Source: Sphaerolaimus hirsutus
Lineage: Eukaryota > Nematoda > Chromadorea > Monhysterida > Sphaerolaimidae
Reading direction: 5' to 3'
DNA: 64,000 bases
Assembly: GCA_964036195.1 (NCBI GenBank)
Contig: OZ038458.1
Span: forward strand, 9,561,832 to 9,625,831
Part shown: one piece after another, positions 1 through 18,041 of the stretch
Numbering within the stretch: the stretch's first letter is position 1
How the letters are laid out: each line of letters begins with the position of its first letter
Notes under the pieces: model-generated
Seen by the model: the letters and a program-made list of their open reading frames with translations, nothing else
Database searches by the model: none
What the model was told of the DNA's origin: nothing
Translations under genes and position numbers: made by a program

Positions 1-324
1 GTTATTCGAGGGGAGTCATTTCTTCCTCACCCGCGTAAACAGGGCGGTGTTACTCAAGGGGGCGTTATTCGCGGGGGTATTATTCGAGGATTTGCGGTAT
101 TTAGACATATCGCTACACATATCGCTACACAGCTGCGATGTTCACTGGCAGCAATGAATACATTGCATACATGTACATCATTCCAGATGGGGGTATTTCG
201 AGGGGAGAGTTATACATTCAAACTGGCCATTTTGAGGGGGTATATCGAGATGGTATGTTTCGAGGAAATACGGTACTTAAAATACTATAGCTGAAATATC
301 GTGTTTTTTTTTCTCCAGAAATTA

Positions 325-5830
<5,506 letters not shown>

Positions 5831-6476
5831 GCTTGTTTTCTGATTCGCCGCTAAAAGCGCGCTGCACCGCCACCGGTATGGAGACGGAATGAAGCCGACG
5901 GGCGACCGGCTCGTAAAGCGGTGGGCCGCGCTATCGCCGTTTATTATCCGGCCGGCCGGTGGAATGGCCCGTCGTAACGCCCGATTGGGGAAATGGCAGC
6001 TGCCGCCACGCGCACCTACTACAAAAATTGGGATCCGGCCGCGGGGCCGAAGCACTTTGCAGTTTGCAGCCGCCGGCTCCTTTTCTTGCAGTCGGCGCGG
6101 CCAAAAAGCTAGGCGCGCGGCGCGAGCAATTGCGTTGCACTGCACTACCTCCGGTCTACGCCGTGCTATAGCCGCACCGCAGACATGAATACAGATGTAT
6201 CCCGTCGCGGGCGAACACTCGATCGGTACAAAATGCCACTTGAGATGAGGGATTAGAAAGACGCTTAGCTTGGAGCGGCACTGGTGCGCAGCTAAAAGAC
6301 GGAATACCGCCGCCGCTGGAATAAAGTGCGAATTCAAATATTTCGGTAAATACATCAACAGGCAGCGAGCATTTTCTCCGAGGCGGCAGCGACCTAATTT
6401 CCAGACCACACAAAAACCACATACTCATTCACACCACGCAAAGAAATCCCCCCCCCCCCCTGAATCAACGAACCAG

Positions 6477-6635
6477 TAGATTTCCTGCCGCTTGACTGCA
6501 GCGCGCGCGGCCAGCAGCCGCACCAATGCGACCGCTTGTCGCTGCCGCCGCAGCTGGCGCCGCTGCTGCCGCTGCTCGACGGCCACGCGGTCGATGTGAT
6601 CCCGCTGGTGGAGACCGGCGTCAGCTGCAAGTGGC
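6477..6635 (+). CDS. Orphan coding-like exon
   Basis: An open, GC-rich segment lies between the acceptor ATCAACGAACCAG and the donor GTGGGTG. It reads DFLPLDCSARGQQPHQCDRL and continues to VIPLVETGVSCKW. The splice-site quality and abrupt composition change suggest a real internal exon of a plus-strand gene divergent from the PSKH1-like gene. No partner exons were identified nearby and I do not recognise the protein. The opposite-strand frame is also open but lacks matching splice sites. Confidence 0.35.
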
Positions 6636-6734
6636 GTGGGTGTTTTTGATAAAAAGTTTGTCAGGTGGGTGGAGTAAAAAAGCGACTTAAAATGATATAA
6701 AAACGTTTTTAAGTGTTTTAAATGTATTTATATA

Positions 6735-7060
6735 CTGTATATCCTCGAATAAGACCCCCTCCCTTGAATAACTCCCCCTATGTGATAGGTGGAAAAGATG
6801 TTGGGACAGTTTTTGAAAAATCAATGAAGTCAGAGACTCAGACGGTCCAAAATAAAGCTACGCCTGGGCTGCAAATGCAGTGCAGTGTATCAGTGTATTA
6901 TATGAAAAATTCAAAGGAATGTTAGTCTACGGCAGAGACAACTCATACATGATGTATGTAATCCTGAGGAAAAAATACCCCCCCCCCCCTCCTTGAATAA
7001 CTCCCTCTAAAAAAACTCTGACAAAAAATAACTCCCGGGATATTATTCGAGGATATACGG
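6735..7060. mobile_element. TA-flanked MITE, GAATAA/CCCCCTC family
   Basis: One end reads CTGTATATCCTCGAATAAG and the other GAGGATATACGG, flanked by TA. Internal motifs such as GAATAACTCCCCC are shared with the copies at 17631, 51952 and 63346. Confidence 0.65.
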
Positions 7061-8483
7061 TAATATGATATCTATGCCCATGTTCTTTGTGATCCATAAC
7101 GAGCGAAGCGACAGTCGACTCCTAAAGAACAACATTCCAGCTGTCACACATTTGTCGGACAGTGTCGCAATACAAGAAAAATAACCTCAAAGGTGGCAAC
7201 ATGTGCCACTTCCTGTAATGATGCAGCGATAAATCAAGTCATCTAAATGGGCGAATGAAAAATGGCGTAGATCCTACCAGCGAGACAAGAACAGCATAAA
7301 ATGGCCATAAATCACATTAAAGGAACTTGCGGCCTGGCAGTGCGAGCCTTAAATGTGCGCAGTTCTGTTGTCGCCTCGCAAAATCGTCAAATCAACTTTG
7401 AAACAGTAGAATGAAATCCTCTTGCAGTCAACACTGGGGTCGCATTGCAGTCGTGCAGCAGAAAAAAAAACTTGAGGCATATATCGAGTGTAAATAACCG
7501 AATCAATGTTATTTGTGTTGAGTACGTACTTACACGCTACCTAAATGGCAAAAAAACTAGTAAATATGCGCGATATTTATGACAAGACAACTGAGGAATA
7601 TTCAGTTTCTTTGCTTTTACGATTGACGGTGGCTAAAATAAGCCAATTATAGCCCAAACGTCAAACTGTCATCACCAAGTGATGGGTTGAGCTAAAATTA
7701 ACTATGTGGTGAAGTGGGACAATTGTCATGTTCTAAAATGTCTACAATGCATTATATAATTAGGTTTTGTTAGGAAAATGCAGGCCTGGAAAGTACATAT
7801 GTACCTATGCCATTTGTGTAGGGCCGGCACGTCCTTACTCAAACGTTTTTTTAAAACAACGTGTTTTTCTAACACACACAAATCTAAGTGACATGAGCCG
7901 ATTCCACGCAACATACGCAAATGCACCTTATCATGTAAATGGTAAACGTAACTACGTAAGCTAGGTTATGAGTCGCGTGCGTCCACAAAGCGGAAATTCA
8001 GCGTTAGTGCCCATAATCACAAAATGCAAAGTTTCACTTTCTCGCCAGCGGCAGGAAATGCACCCCGATCGAGTGGCTGGTCGCATGACGCAAAACAGAA
8101 ACGCACTAAGCCGCATTCCTTCGGCCAGATCGCATTTTGCACACTGGGTGAGCTAATGCAATGTGGAAATTTGCTTAAAATATTCCCCGCCGGTTTGAAG
8201 GAATGGGAAACAATGGACCTCTTTCATAGTATACAGGAAATATGGCAGTGGTGTTGGCATAGTGGCCGGCATGTTGAAGGTACTGAAAAAGTGGCACCGC
8301 TGCCTTTGTGAAAAACCGAAACCGGACATCGACAGGCAAGGCATGAATATTTTGGCAACCAGCCAGCATTACGCACAGTCGTTTTTGTTTTCTGTGAATT
8401 TATGCTGCCCCCTAATGGAAACGCTTCTCTGGGTCACAATGGATTTCTTAAATTGGAAGGAAGAAAATACGTGAAACTACATA
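7061..8483. other. AT-rich intergenic DNA, no gene seen
   Basis: I see no ORF with splice-site support, no strong GC island and no clear terminal repeats here. Confidence 0.5.
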
Positions 8484-8929
8484 CCGTATTTCCTCGAAAT
8501 ACCCCCCCCCTCGAAATACCCCCCCCCCTCGAAATACCCCCCCTCAAAATGGACACTATGAACTTATAAACCCCCCCCTCGAAATACCCCCCCCAAAGTT
8601 AGTGTATAGAGAACGTAAATGACAAATGCTGCGGTTTGTCATCCCGACAATGCAGAACACACGTTAAAAACGATGACTCTGTTATGTGAGAACAGTGTTT
8701 GTACGTCTACACACTTATAAATGTCTTTAGAGTCTTATAAATGGCGATTTTTGTTGCATTTTTCGACGTCTGCGTATGTTTCAGACGACATTTTAGTACT
8801 GGGATTTCAAAAAATTTCTGGCGAAATAATAACCCCCCCCCTCGAAATACCCCCCCCCTCGTTTAACCCCCCCTCAAAATTCTCACTCTGAAACAATAAA
8901 CCCCCCGGGGGTATTTCGAGGAAATACGG
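8484..8929. mobile_element. TA-flanked MITE, CCGTATTTCCTCGAAATA family, copy 1
   Basis: TIRs CCGTATTTCCTCGAAATACC and its complement are flanked by TA on both sides. Near each end, CTCGAAATACCCCCC is reiterated. The copy is 446 bp and by eye the same length and sequence as 47609-48054. The TA duplication fits a Tc1/mariner-like target. No ORF for a transposase is present. Confidence 0.85.
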
Positions 8930-9404
8930 TATACACTATAACTTTTTTGATGCGAATGAAGAATGTACTAGTGACAGAATTTCTTGACGCTTTCAGGTTG
9001 CTGGTGCTTGTCTGCTGTGCTTTTCTTTGCCTGTGACTACTTAGCTCGATATATTTAGGTATTAGGTGCAAAAACTCAATTTGTGCTGTTTTACTATGAC
9101 TAAAAGTACCGATCTACATCTATCTGATTTTGTGCTTTTAAAGGTACCAATCTACATTCTATTACCAATTTGTTCCTTTAAAATCTACTGTACTACAAAA
9201 AATACAATTCACTAAATTTGATATAACTAGTGTTATGTGTATAAGTAACGATTATACCCATGCATGTGGATACTCAACAATATGGCCGAAATACCCATAC
9301 CCAAAATTCCCATACCCAATACCCATGTATGGGTATTGCATACTCTAAACTTTCAATTACGATTATCTCAAAAGCGATTTTCTGTAGATCGGTACTTTTA
9401 GAAG

Positions 9405-10318
9405 AGGCCAGGCCACTTTACATTCTGGACAGTTTACATTCCACCAAAAAAGGTTTACATTCTTCCACAATGCGACACTTTTCATTCTATAATGCGTCAG
9501 TTTACATTCTGTCTGAAAATGTGTCACCCTGTACCTTAGCGACACTTTACATTCCACAGGTACATCGATAGTTTACATTTTACTGTCATGGTGACACGTA
9601 TTTATGTCAGATGCCATACCATGGGTGCCACATTTCCATTGTTGATTTGATACATTATACGAATGTATTTAGTTTTTTCACTCAGTACAAATAATATTTT
9701 ACATTGGTGCACGTTTTCTTGGTATTATATATTGCTCATAAATAATCGCAACTGTATGATTACAAACATACATCATATTTAATGGTAAATCAATATTATT
9801 TTTAAATATGTATTAGTAATAATTATGAATACATTTTAGAGCATTTCTTAAATCAGTTGAAAGGTCATGCACCCCAACATGTGCAGACATTTGAATGACA
9901 ACAACGGTTCCACTAAAAATAGCAAGCCAATTTTTGCATCGAGTCTGTTGAAAATATCTCATGCTTTTTTATTTCAATCAAAGGGCTTTACTTCTCTTGC
10001 CTGAACGATTTTTTGTAAATTTCAACACAAACACCACTTGTATTTACATGACAAGTATTTTTATACACAGCTGTTTGCTGTGGTTATCTCATGGGATGTG
10101 TGCTCAAACTGAGGGTTACCTAGTGTTTCATGTTGTCATTGCTTTTTTCATGGGATGTAAAGTGCCGCTTTTTAATGGAATGTGAATTGTACAATAGGTG
10201 TGGGATGCGACAATTTTTTACAGGGTGTCAACTGACGCGGTAGACACACTACTGTGGAATGTAAACTGTCGAAATACAGAGAATGTAAAATGACCAGGAT
10301 GTGAAGTGACGCTACCTC
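9405..10318. mobile_element. Foldback element with TTTACATTC motifs
   Basis: The two arms are rich in inverted copies of GACAGTTTACATTCC. The element is flanked by an identical 10-bp sequence, CTTTTAGAAG (9395-9404 and 10319-10328). The AT-rich centre has no convincing ORF. A duplication this long would fit a Mutator-like element better than hAT. Confidence 0.6.
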
Positions 10319-10942
10319 CTTTTAGAAGCACACCCTTCAAATGCAAATGCATTAACAACGTATTTAATGCGAAGCTGCATTTTTCAGATTGACCAATGTT
10401 AATGCTAATAAAGCGCAGAAAAATATTATCCCAATCAAATAACTCAATATTTTAAAAAATTTAGTGAAAAAAATGTAAAAGTATCGAGATTTTCTGTCTT
10501 TATTTTGCATTTTACACTTACAAAACGCAGTGAAAGCGCAGCCGCGCACCGAGGATGCTTCATCACATAAGCAAACATCGTACAACAAAATACAATTCCA
10601 CAAAGGTAGCCGCCATTCCTAATTTCCGGCGAGAAAGATGCCGCGCACGCGAAAACGAAACGAAAAACAACACAAATGGGACACAAATGGCGCATTCGGG
10701 CGAGAATATCGAATTTAGCGCCGACGCAGTAAACCTATCAGCTCATCAGCAGTCGGCACCACGTCATTACCACCGGCGACGTGAGAACCGTCGCAACCAA
10801 ATTCCGACTGAAACGCACGAGTCAATTTTTCCATGACACGCTCTGAGTAATCAAAAACACGCGCGTCATGGCCGACCAGCAGGCTGACAAGATTTACGAA
10901 GTGTGCTACTTACGACGGCTCATTACGTTGCAACATCTGCAC

Positions 10943-11413
10943 CGGGGGTCTCCAACGGGGCGGCAGGGGGGGGGGGGTTGCCCCCCTCAATCGGACAGCT
11001 ATCTATCTATCCCGGAGGCCGCTTGTCTATCTATCCTGATGTAATTTTTTCCGGATCCGGACGAAAAATACTCACCGGGGGACTTATTCGAGGGTATACG
11101 GTATCTATATGCAACAAATTTAGAGCGATTTTTCCCCAATTTTTACTAAAAATCGTCAAACTCCGCTCCCAATTTGCACCTTCAAAATCGCTTTTTTTGG
11201 CCATATACCTACATGTTTTATATCTGTTTTTATTTACTTTTTACCTAGGTTTTTCAACGATTTCTTCCTTTCTTTCTATACCTTGAAAACATATATATTT
11301 AGCAGTCGTGAGCCCTCAGGAAAAAATCCAGCTATTTACATAGCTATCTCTTCTGGAGGAGCGATTTGCTATCTATCCAGCCTCTGCGAAGGTCAAAATC
11401 ATGGAGACCCCAG
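10943..11413. mobile_element. hAT-like MITE, GGGGTCTC/CTATCTATC family
   Basis: It is flanked by the 8-bp duplication ATCTGCAC. The ends are CGGGGGTCTCC and GGAGACCCCAG. Shared internal blocks are GCTATCTATCTATCCC, TTTAGCGATTTT and a purine/C-run. Confidence 0.8.
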
Positions 11414-11737
11414 ATCTGCACCACTGAAAGGTTGATCATGATAATTTTTCGACTGCACGATTGTCGGCGGCGACTTTCCAAACGTTTGTTTACAGAACGT
11501 TGTTTTGATAAACAACGAAAATTGTTTGAACCTATTTAACACGGCAGTAAAACTCTATCTACAGGATCATGACATTTTTTGTGTAATCTTGCGTGTAAGT
11601 GTATTTCAGGCAGTCACAGGGACACAAGTTTTTAACCATTTTATGCTTCAACAAAAATAACATGATTACTAGGGTCAGTAGCGGTGATTTGACCACCCCT
11701 AAAAACAAAAAGCACCCACAATCCGAACAATAAGTAC

Positions 11738-12162
11738 CCAGCCCGGCGAACCTGGGCATCAGCCGCACGTTCGTCCACGAGTATCCTCTTGCCGCCGCAG
11801 TCGCCAGCTCCAGCGCCAGCGGGCAGCACGTAGAACGCCCTGGGAGCAGTCCCAGACCCTGTTAAATACCCTGTCAAATGTGAAATGTCATGCAAAGTGT
11901 CAAAAGTCATGTAAGATGCCCTGGAAAATGGCAAACTGTTTGCCATTTTCCATGGGATTTTACATGACTTTTGACACTTTGCACGACATTTTACATTTTG
12001 CAGGACACTTTACAGTGTCTGGGACTGGCACCTGAGCGACGGCTCGCTGCCGCCGCGCTCGTGCTTCTGCTGCTCGGCTAGCAGCGGCGGCGGCTGCGGC
12101 GCCGCGTTGTTGTCGCCGGTGGTCAGCGTCAGCGAGCCGCTTTTTGATAAGCGCCCACCCAT
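11738..12162 (-). CDS. 5' part of a gene for a putative N-myristoylated protein
   Basis: Exon 1 is 12032-12162 and exon 2 about 11738-11839, ending at a donor GTACTT (an alternative donor is GTTCGC after 11752). The start codon has a strong context, GCCACCATGG. The protein begins MGGRLSKSGSLTLTTG, which fits an N-myristoylation signal (Gly2, Ser6 replaced by Ser at position 6 and Lys7). It then has a Pro/Gln-rich linker and continues AFYVLPAGAGAGDCGGKRI. The two exons join in phase 2 only if the intron is exactly the repeat element at 11840-12031. No further exons could be identified downstream on the minus strand, so most of the gene is missing from this model. I do not recognise the family. 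Membrane-attached adaptor or E3-ligase proteins often start this way, but that is inference. Confidence 0.55.
11840..12031 (-). mobile_element. Introner-like MITE forming a complete 192-bp intron
   Basis: On the minus strand it starts at the donor GTGCCAGTCCCAGACACTG and ends GGTCTGGGACTGCTCCCAG at the acceptor. These are the same ends as the kinase intron 543-758. The interior holds TGTCAAAAGTCATG and ATTTTACATGACTTTTGACA in inverted orientation around a short hairpin near 11940. Removing it leaves an open frame between both exons. Confidence 0.75.
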
Positions 12163-14101
12163 GGTGGCGATGCGTGGATTTTGTTTTTTAGGACTATAAT
12201 TTCGTTAGCGAGCCATTCTGAATTGTGATTATTTTTAATGGTTTATAATCAGGATGTCTCTTGATTGTTCCTGTGAATGGGGTAATATTTTTCGAAGTAT
12301 TCACATGTATTTAAATGAATCGCCTAAATTTACATAGACAAGACATTAAATTTTTTGTTCGAGGCCATGATAAATTGCAATCATATCTGCGGGGTTGCGC
12401 GCGGGCCAGATATGCATAAGTTATTGCCATGAATTTATCATTGTTAAATGGAGCAGTGCGCATGCAATAAATGCATGCCTGTAGATGCAATGTTGCCGTT
12501 AAAACATTCTCGTAATTTACTTGGGCTGGGCCGGTATGGAAATTTAAATATTTAGGTATTTCGGTCGGGCGCATTCCACGCTCGAAGGAATGAATGCTAA
12601 ACAAATGTGACTACCAAAAAGTGTAAATAAATTGATGAATGCCTGGTATTGGGTAAACTTATCGCACGCAACACTTCGGAGCGGCATAAGATGACCGGTC
12701 GAATAAACCACAAATTATCACCATCCGTGGTCCATAAATACATTATGGACTACATTCACACGCTTACGGTAGGCGAGTGCCCAAGGCACTCCATTTCCAC
12801 ATGCAACCTTCCAAAAACGTGGGACATGTGATACTGCACCATCAAAAACCAGCGGGCACAAATCGAATGTGACAGGTTCGAGCGCAAATTCCGACCGCCA
12901 TAAACACATATTTTGAAAATGCTCAGGTGCGCGTGCATCGACACTAGAAACTTAAAACAATCATGACGGTTAGAAATGATCAAAGTGCCGATGGATCATC
13001 GTCAGTGAACGTTTCTGGAGCCCAGCGCGCAACCGGTCATGTGACCAGATAAGCGCCAAGTGGCGAGTAAAGTTACAAGTTGCATGTCAAGTTGCAAGTC
13101 TCCACCACTTTGGAAAAACAAATGAATATATACAAGTGTCAACCAGAAATTCAACTCACAATCACTACGTGATAGCCGTATTTACTCGAATGATTGCCCT
13201 GGAGAATGATTTTTTTCGTCAGACTTTTTTGAGGGGGAACTATTCTAGGGGTAATTATTCAAGTGGGGGGATATTAATTTCCAAGCTTCCATCAATTCAT
13301 TTCACGAAATATGCCTTATTGACAAAATAATAAGAGATTGTTGTTCGAATTGGACACAACTAATTTATCATATGCCTAAAGTTCGTATCATCTGCATCAG
13401 CGAAGAGGGGATCATTCAGGGGGGGGGGGTTGTTTTATCCTCACTCGTATAAAAGGTGAGAATTATTCAAAGGGAAATGATTCAATGGGGGATTATTCAA
13501 GGGGAATTATTCAAGGCGGAAATTATTAAAAGAGGGTGTTATTCAAGGGGGTATTTTTCGAGTGGGAGGAATTATTCGAGTGAAAACAGTAGTTTAATGT
13601 TTGTATCGAACTCATATATGGGACATGCAAAATTTTTCACACTCCTTAATTCTTGACACTTGTTTTATTACTTGACACGGTGCAGAATTAGCCCCAGAAA
13701 CACAGTGACATGTTGGCGGGATACACCAGCCTTGATTTCAATAATCCGCATACCGGAGATGCTTCTGTATCTCTGTAAATATTGAGATTCAATGTTCGAA
13801 TGCACAAAATGAAGGGAAATGAAATATGATTTGAGCTAAAAAAAAACGTTGAAAGCATCCGGGAACAAGCAAATTGTCATGTAATATTCGCTGTGTGGCT
13901 TCGTTTGGAGTCAATCACAAGGTAAGTAATTTAATCCTTTACAGTTACCTTTTAGACATTAGGTACCTATTTAAATTAGTCAAAGTAACCTGGCCGTCAC
14001 AAAAGTGGACCATTTCATCTACGGAACACGATCTATATTGCAGTTTCCTTCAGAAGGTTGAGCTATTTCAGTCTGCCGGGTTTCATTGCGCGGATTCGGA
14101 T
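12163..14101. other. Intergenic, mostly unassigned; degenerate TA-MITE fragments
   Basis: 12163-13150 shows no gene or repeat I can name. From about 13165 to 13590, repeats of TTATTCAAGGGG and GTATTTACTCGAATGA mark degraded members of the TA-flanked MITE group. Confidence 0.45.
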
Positions 14102-14459
14102 CATAGTTGTCAATACGTATTTACGTTTACTCAAAAAGTACGTATATACTCGAGTACTGAGTAAATACGTTTACGTATACTTTGGAAAAAGAACCTGTAC
14201 TCGCTTCTACGTATACTTTTTAAAAGTACTCGAGTACAGAAAGGTACGAAAATTAGTGATTTTGAGTGAAAATAGGGGCAAAGTTCCGAAAAAATACTCA
14301 CTTTTACGTTTTCTAAGGGGAAAAGTATTTTACTCATGTTTACTCATGAGTAAAAGTATAAAAAATTACTTTACGTTTTATGTACTCAGGGAGTGAGTAA
14401 AAAAAATATTTTACGTTAACGCATACTTTGAAAAAAGTTCGGTACTTTTAACAACTCTG
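14102..14459. mobile_element. hAT-like MITE, AGTTGTTAA/TACTTTTACG family
   Basis: It begins CATAGTTGTCAATACG and ends ACTTTTAACAACTCTG. Flanks ATTCGGAT and AGTCGGAT match at 7 of 8 positions. The interior repeats ACGTTTACTC and AAAGTACTCGAGTAC units. Confidence 0.65.
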
Positions 14460-14588
14460 AGTCGGATTTAGTGCGGGTGGGTCATATAAAGAGCGAGTAA
14501 GATAACAAATTTTAAGTGGTGTAGAAGACGGGAAAAGGTAACATAAAAATTAGTGGATTGTAGCATAATATAAAAGCAACAATGAATA

Positions 14589-14828
14589 CCGTATTTGCTT
14601 GAATAATTCCCCTGGGGAATTATTTGAGAAACTATTTGAGGGGGAATTATCCAAGGGAAAACATTATTATTTCGTCAAAATTTTCATGTTTCTATCAACT
14701 TCAAAGTCTTCGAGTTATTCAGAAGGGGGGAGTTATTCGAGGGGGAGTTTTTTTTCCCTCGCCTCGCCAACAGGGGGGAGTTATTCAAGGAGGAGTTATT
14801 CGACGGGGTCTTATTCGAGGATTTGCGG
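14589..14828. mobile_element. TA-flanked MITE, CCGTATTTGCTTGAATAA type
   Basis: The ends are CCGTATTTGCTTGAATAA and TTATTCGAGGATTTGCGG, with TA on both sides. GAGTTATTCGAGGGGGAG units fill the interior. Confidence 0.6.
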
Positions 14829-15661
14829 TATTCGCGTGTCGGGCGCCTTACTGCGCCTTAGGTTCAAATTGCTACTGGAAACAGCTGTGGTGTTGCAAAT
14901 GACCGCAATTGAGAATCCGGTAGACTTAAAGAAGGTATCTTAAGGTCATTATACAACGGCGGGTAAATGTTATGAAATATTATTATTATAGTGAAACGTT
15001 AAGAAGAACGGCACGAGTGAAATGACATAAAACAAATGTTGACGATTGTTCACGTTTTCACGCCACAACCGTCACTGCCCAACTGCGGTCGTTACAAATA
15101 CACAAATGTAAATATTTAAAATACCATTACAATGTGTATTCCAGCCTAGAGGTGGATTGGATCAAAGGCAATTTGGTGCCTGGGTCGCAAATCGCATTGG
15201 CGTGAAATGAAGTTGTGTATCAAGTTGGCAAGTGAAGTTATTCTTGCGCACATCAAAGGTCCATTTTTCAAATAGTCTAGGTTTTTTAAGTGACAGTGGT
15301 GCAAAGATGTGTACAAAGAGGATGTGGGTGATTATTTAACTATATATGTACCTATTTTTCACCTAAATTACCTGGTTTTAGTGATTTTCCTTCCTTTTTG
15401 CCTCCCATCCTAGCATCATATTTCAATTTCCATATTCCAGAGGGTGTTGGTTGGTGCAGTTCACTTTTTTGGCTTTTTCAATGTGTTGAGGGACCACCCA
15501 TAATGAGTGAATTAAAAATAGCTCAAAAAATAAACCAAACAACACCCAAAAATAGGTGCAAACAGAGGCCAGTGTTTTTCACCTCAGGTTATATCAACAG
15601 CCGAGTGATCTCTGATATGTGTATGTAAATAGATAGCTGGTGAGTTTTTTTGTTTCCTGAC

Positions 15662-16383
15662 TAGTGATGGAATGGCGCCATGGCGCTGGCGCCATTTGAG
15701 GGTGCCAAAGGGCGCCGCGCCATGGCGCCATTGGCGCTTGGCGCCCTTTTTCTGTGGCGCCTTGCTTTAAAAGGGCGCCAAAAAGGCGTCAGCAGGGTTT
15801 CAAGGTGAGTGCTGTATAAATGAAAAAATGATGAAAAACGCATCCGTGGATGATCTGATGGTGGAGAAAAATGGACAAAGTGGTGTGAGTCGGTGGAAAT
15901 CTTTCGTCCAACGTATCATCAGATGTGTCTGACGAATCAGAAGACAAGAATGATGGACCATCGAACTTGCAAAATTATTTTAAAAAGATTCAAATTGCAA
16001 TTCCGTTTTTCTCCATTTCAGGGAAACATTGATTGGAAAAGCCTTTTTGAAGTGAATGGATTGTTATCAAATGACAATTTCCATTGTGTTTGAATTCGTC
16101 ATGTGAATTTTATTGAATTTTTTTTGTTGCTAGATGTGTTTTTGTTCATGAAATCCAGAAGAACGCGAATCAAGCTTTGAATGCGTATACCACGGTGCTT
16201 TAGCTACATTTTTAGCACATGCAGGGTATTGTAGGCACTAATTTATCCTGGCGCCCTATTTTCCAAATGGCGCCATGGCGCCCTTGGCGCTTGGCGCCCC
16301 TGGCGCCTGGCACCCACTTTCCGAATGGCGCCATGGCGCCCTTGGCGCCTGGCGCCATTTTTTCTGGCGCTTTTCCATCACTT
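15662..16383. mobile_element. hAT-like MITE with GGCGCC array, copy 1
   Basis: The flanking 8-bp duplication is TTCCTGAC (15654-15661 and 16384-16391). The ends are TAGTGATGGAATGGCGCC and GGCGCTTTTCCATCACTT. Both ends carry dense arrays of GGCGCC/TTGGCGC. The unique centre has weak similarity to the second copy. Confidence 0.9.
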
Positions 16384-17630
16384 TTCCTGACCCTACATGG
16401 TTCCTGTGGAGGAATGTTTACCTTCATTTTTGCACTTTCAACCGGGGGAGGGGGGGGGGGGGTAGGAAAGTTCTCTGATTCAAAAAGTATGACTTGGAAT
16501 ACAGGTTATATATTAAATGTCTAAATTAAATATGTAAAATGTGCCAAGCCAATCCATTCTTTGTATGAGTTTGATAAAGCAAAGAGCCATGGTTTTCAAA
16601 TAAGAGAATATTTCAGTTTCAGTTTTCCATTTTCAAAAGGAAGATGTTGATCATTTGATTACCTTATGTTTTCCACCTCTCCAAAACCTTTGCTACGCAA
16701 ACGTGTTGGCGGTTAATTTTCGAAACGCTAGTGTACATATGTACATAACATCTAATCGCACTGATACATAACTGTACAGACGACCTCAATATAGAAAGAA
16801 ATATTTACTACATAAATATATTATGCAAATGTCTCAGCCAGCAGCGAAGTTTGCCCAATTCAAACAATAATAAATATTGTAACAATCACGGGCCCAGCCC
16901 AGCGCGCATAATAAAGCCAAGGGAAAAACTTGTATCAATACACATCTGAACTTTTTAAATTGAGTTCGGTAAATTCAACGAGAACAAAGCCGCCTATCTG
17001 AAATTGACAATGCGAATGGACTTTTTCGGTTCACCACAAGACAGAAACCAGATAAAAAGTGACACGGTGTTTACGAATATACTCACTCACAAACACTTCA
17101 ATCACAACCCCCCCCCCCCGGATCGGATATACATAATGCTCAGCGTAATGTCGGAACCTGCGGCCACACGACGACGCGCATGTCAATGTCACTGTCAAAA
17201 TCCCCCCCTCATTACCGGAGCGACGCAACTGCTGACGATTTAAAAATCGTGTCGAAATGGTGAGAAAAGTGCAGTTCAAGTTTCCGCATTTAAAGCATCA
17301 AAGGGACGCCGCTCAAGACCCGAGCCTGCAAAGCGCACCGTCTTAAGACAAACAGAAGAAAAGTGCTTAAAAAACTGTCGGACGCGGCCAATAAAACTTA
17401 AAATAGGTAGGTTATAAATGAATACTTAAAATATATTGCGCCTTAAAGTTGTGTTAAAGACCTTTAAGTAGCTACATCATTTGTAGAGTTCAAAAGGGAT
17501 CCCGTCTGACGGTCTGAGCACTGATCAAAGGTCATGCTGTCTTTGAAATGCTACAAAATTCGGCACCTTCTAAGTTGAGCGATAAAAATTTGCCCATAAT
17601 CTCAAAGGTTAGAAAATAAAATATCGCAAA
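16384..17630. other. Intergenic, nothing identified
   Basis: It has mixed-composition AT-rich sequence with homopolymer runs near 16445 and 17108. No exon with splice support was found. Confidence 0.4.
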
Positions 17631-18041
17631 TCCTCGAATAGGACTCCCCTCTAATAACTCCCCTCTGTTGGCAGGGTGAGGAAAAAATAACTCCCCCCTC
17701 GAAAAACTCCCCCCTCTTGAAACCCCCCCCCCCTCTTGAATAACTCCCCCTCTGTATACATATACATATCTGAATACTGTGTAATACATAAGAATATAAT
17801 TAGCCTACGACAGCGACAGCAGATACATGATGTATATGCTGTGTATAACACATCTATTTGTTGTTGTCGGACAGTATCATACGTGAATTACATGAGTTGA
17901 CAGACTGCATCCATACAATGAATTAAGTACAAGTTTTCTGGGGGAAAATACCCCCTCGAATAACTCCCCCTTGAATAAGTCGCCCTCAAAAAGTTCTGAC
18001 GAAAAAGTAACTCCCCTGGGGTCTTATTCGAGGATTTAGGG
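17631..18041. mobile_element. TA-flanked-type MITE, GAATAACTCCCC family
   Basis: It runs from CGCAAATCCTCGAATAGG to TTATTCGAGGATTTAGGG. It shares the internal blocks GACAGCATGATGTAT-like and CTCCCCCTTGAATAA with 51952-52361. Boundaries are approximate. Confidence 0.55.

Noticed and set aside
10868..10945. Short frame starting MADQQADKIYE with good ATG context, interrupted by the hAT-like element
   Set aside because: Without the insertion it ends after 26 codons, and no partner exon was found.
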